From NCBI GenBank assembly GCA_002470925.1, contig DKOX01000064.1:1-7853 (forward strand): DNA of 7,853 nt. The letters are read 5' to 3'. The number at the start of each line of letters is the position of its first letter. Position 1 is the stretch's first letter. This DNA comes from Opitutia bacterium UBA7350 (GTDB lineage Bacteria > Verrucomicrobiota > Verrucomicrobiia > Opitutales > Coraliomargaritaceae). The notes beneath the pieces were generated by a model, which saw only the letters and a list, made by a program, of their open reading frames with translations, was not told where the DNA came from and ran no database searches. This document shows positions 7,130 through 7,853 of the stretch, in pieces. The translations under genes were made by a program, and so were the position numbers.

Positions 7130-7305
7130 GTACTACTTTGTTAATTAAGATTTGGACTTCCGCAAAGTATTTTTACGCGCTTGCCTCTGAAAAAGGAGCG
7201 CCTATGAATAGTAGTTTATCCCATCAGGTCACTTCCTTGCTCCAATTGCTGCATTAAAGGCAGGAGGGTTTTGTAAGCGTTCCGCGGGGTAAACGATTTT
7301 TTACG
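7130..7305. promoter_or_regulatory. Divergent intergenic region between the metallo-hydrolase gene and folE2
   Basis: This 176-nt spacer must carry promoters for both directions. An AT-rich stretch (TTGTTAATTAAG, 7138-7149) next to the hydrolase start is a plausible core-promoter area. On the plus strand TTGCCT (7181-7186) and TATGAA (7203-7208), 16 nt apart, loosely resemble -35/-10 boxes. A second strong SD-like AGGAGG lies at 7262-7267, but it is 38 nt from the folE2 ATG and only a TTG followed at once by TAA lies near it. I see no clear Zur-type palindrome or riboswitch. Confidence 0.4.
7204..7257 (+). CDS. Candidate 17-codon leader ORF upstream of folE2
   Basis: ATG at 7204 is preceded by AGGAG (7194-7198) with a 5-nt spacer, the best-placed Shine-Dalgarno at any start in the window. 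It encodes a 17-residue Ser/Leu-rich peptide beginning MNSSLSH and stops at TAA 7255-7257. It is in the same frame as folE2, separated from its ATG by 16 sense codons with no further stop. It could be a leader peptide controlling folE2, the true start of folE2 interrupted by a stop, or chance. No run of regulatory codons is obvious. Confidence 0.3.
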   Translation: MNSSLSHQVTSLLQLLH

Positions 7306-7853
7306 ATGAAGACCGAGAAAAACAAGCCAGCGCAGGAGGATTTACTCCCGGCGGCGGGTGCGCCCGAAAAGAGCTACGATAAGGATTTTGTCCTGACCGA
7401 TGCTTACCGCGAGAGCATGCCGGATATGCAAAATGCGGACGCCCGTGAAATCTATGGAGCGAACGTCCCGATTCTGAAAGTGGGGATTTCCAATTTCCGC
7501 TTGCCCCTGCGCTACATTCGCCCGAACTCCGATACCATCAATTTGGAAACCTCCGTGACCGGCACCGTCTCGCTGGAGGCTAACCAGAAGGGGATCAATA
7601 TGTCGCGTATTATGCGCGTTTTTTACGAGTTTGAGGAACGTATTTTTACTCCGGACTTACTGCAGGAGATTTTGCTGTCCTACAAAAAGGAACTGCGGGC
7701 GCACCGCGCCCAATTGAAATTGGAATTTGAATACCCGATCCTCAAGCCGAGTCTTCGCTCTGGATTGGAGGGTTGGCAATACTACCGCAGCGCTTTTGAA
7801 GGGCGTATCGATGAGCTGAATCGCTTCCGCAAATACCTGCACTTTGATTTTGT
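7306..7853 (+). CDS. folE2: GTP cyclohydrolase FolE2 (type IB), N-terminal part; 3' end outside window
   Basis: The first 182 codons of a FolE2/MptA-family GTP cyclohydrolase, which converts GTP to dihydroneopterin triphosphate, the first step of folate (and sometimes queuosine) synthesis. Seen: MPDMQ at 38-42, a family start-of-domain motif; VGISNFRLPLRYI (59-71); a TGTVSLEANQKGINMSR segment (85-101) corresponding to the KGTHMSR region, with Asn in place of His. The catalytic Cys and the metal ligands lie further on, beyond the window. Residues 1-37 are a charged, poorly conserved extension, so translation might instead begin nearer M38; ATG 7306 is the first start after the in-frame TAA at 7255. 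FolE2 enzymes are usually less zinc-dependent than FolE and are zinc-regulated in some bacteria, but no such operator is visible here. Confidence 0.85.
   Translation, partial: MKTEKNKPAQEDLLPAAGAPEKSYDKDFVLTDAYRESMPDMQNADAREIYGANVPILKVGISNFRLPLRYIRPNSDTINLETSVTGTVSLEANQKGINMSRIMRVFYEFEERIFTPDLLQEILLSYKKELRAHRAQLKLEFEYPILKPSLRSGLEGWQYYRSAFEGRIDELNRFRKYLHFDF

Noticed and set aside
7278..7302. CGTT/AACG hairpin followed by TTTTTT just before folE2 as an attenuator
   Set aside because: The stem is only 4 bp with a 10-nt loop, too weak to claim as a terminator, although the T-run is real.

Overview
The window looks like a chromosomal housekeeping region of a moderately GC-rich Gram-negative-type bacterium. 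The gene content (an OpcA-like protein, a fused 2-oxoacid dehydrogenase, a CcoI-type metal-binding protein, a YycJ-type metallo-hydrolase and FolE2) and the protein style suggest Verrucomicrobiota, possibly class Opitutae. That assignment is inferred from family resemblance only. No rRNA, tRNA, CRISPR array, insertion sequence, integrase or phage gene is visible.

Plus strand, 1-4278: the C-terminal end of a probable glucose-6-phosphate dehydrogenase assembly protein (OpcA-like) is followed after 99 nt by a 1009-residue single-chain 2-oxoacid dehydrogenase. This protein carries E1alpha, E1beta, one lipoyl domain and an E2 acyltransferase domain in one polypeptide and has no visible E3/E1-binding (PSBD) domain. 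After 40 nt comes a 231-residue protein that matches only the front part of a CcoI/FixI copper ATPase: a Cys-rich domain, an HMA domain and two membrane helices, with no ATPase core.

Minus strand, 7129-4275: a three-gene, probably co-transcribed block runs from a YycJ/WalJ-like metallo-beta-lactamase-fold hydrolase through pyruvate kinase (20 nt gap) to an exported or membrane-anchored protein of unknown function (57 nt gap). This block meets the plus-strand genes head-on: the two terminal stop codons overlap at 4275-4278, and a small hairpin sits on the junction.

Plus strand, 7306 to the end: the first 182 codons of a FolE2-type GTP cyclohydrolase, divergent from the hydrolase. The 176-nt spacer between them contains a 17-codon ORF with the only well-placed Shine-Dalgarno sequence seen at any start in the window.

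Functionally the region is mostly central carbon metabolism: pentose-phosphate entry (OpcA-like), PEP to pyruvate (pyruvate kinase), and oxidative decarboxylation of a 2-oxoacid to an acyl-CoA (the fusion enzyme). Folate/pterin synthesis (FolE2) and possible copper handling adjoin it. I do not see an obviously new multi-gene system. The most unusual items are the single-chain E1-E2 enzyme with active-site variants, the core-less CcoI-like protein, the pyruvate kinase with an altered K+ site, and the folE2 leader ORF.
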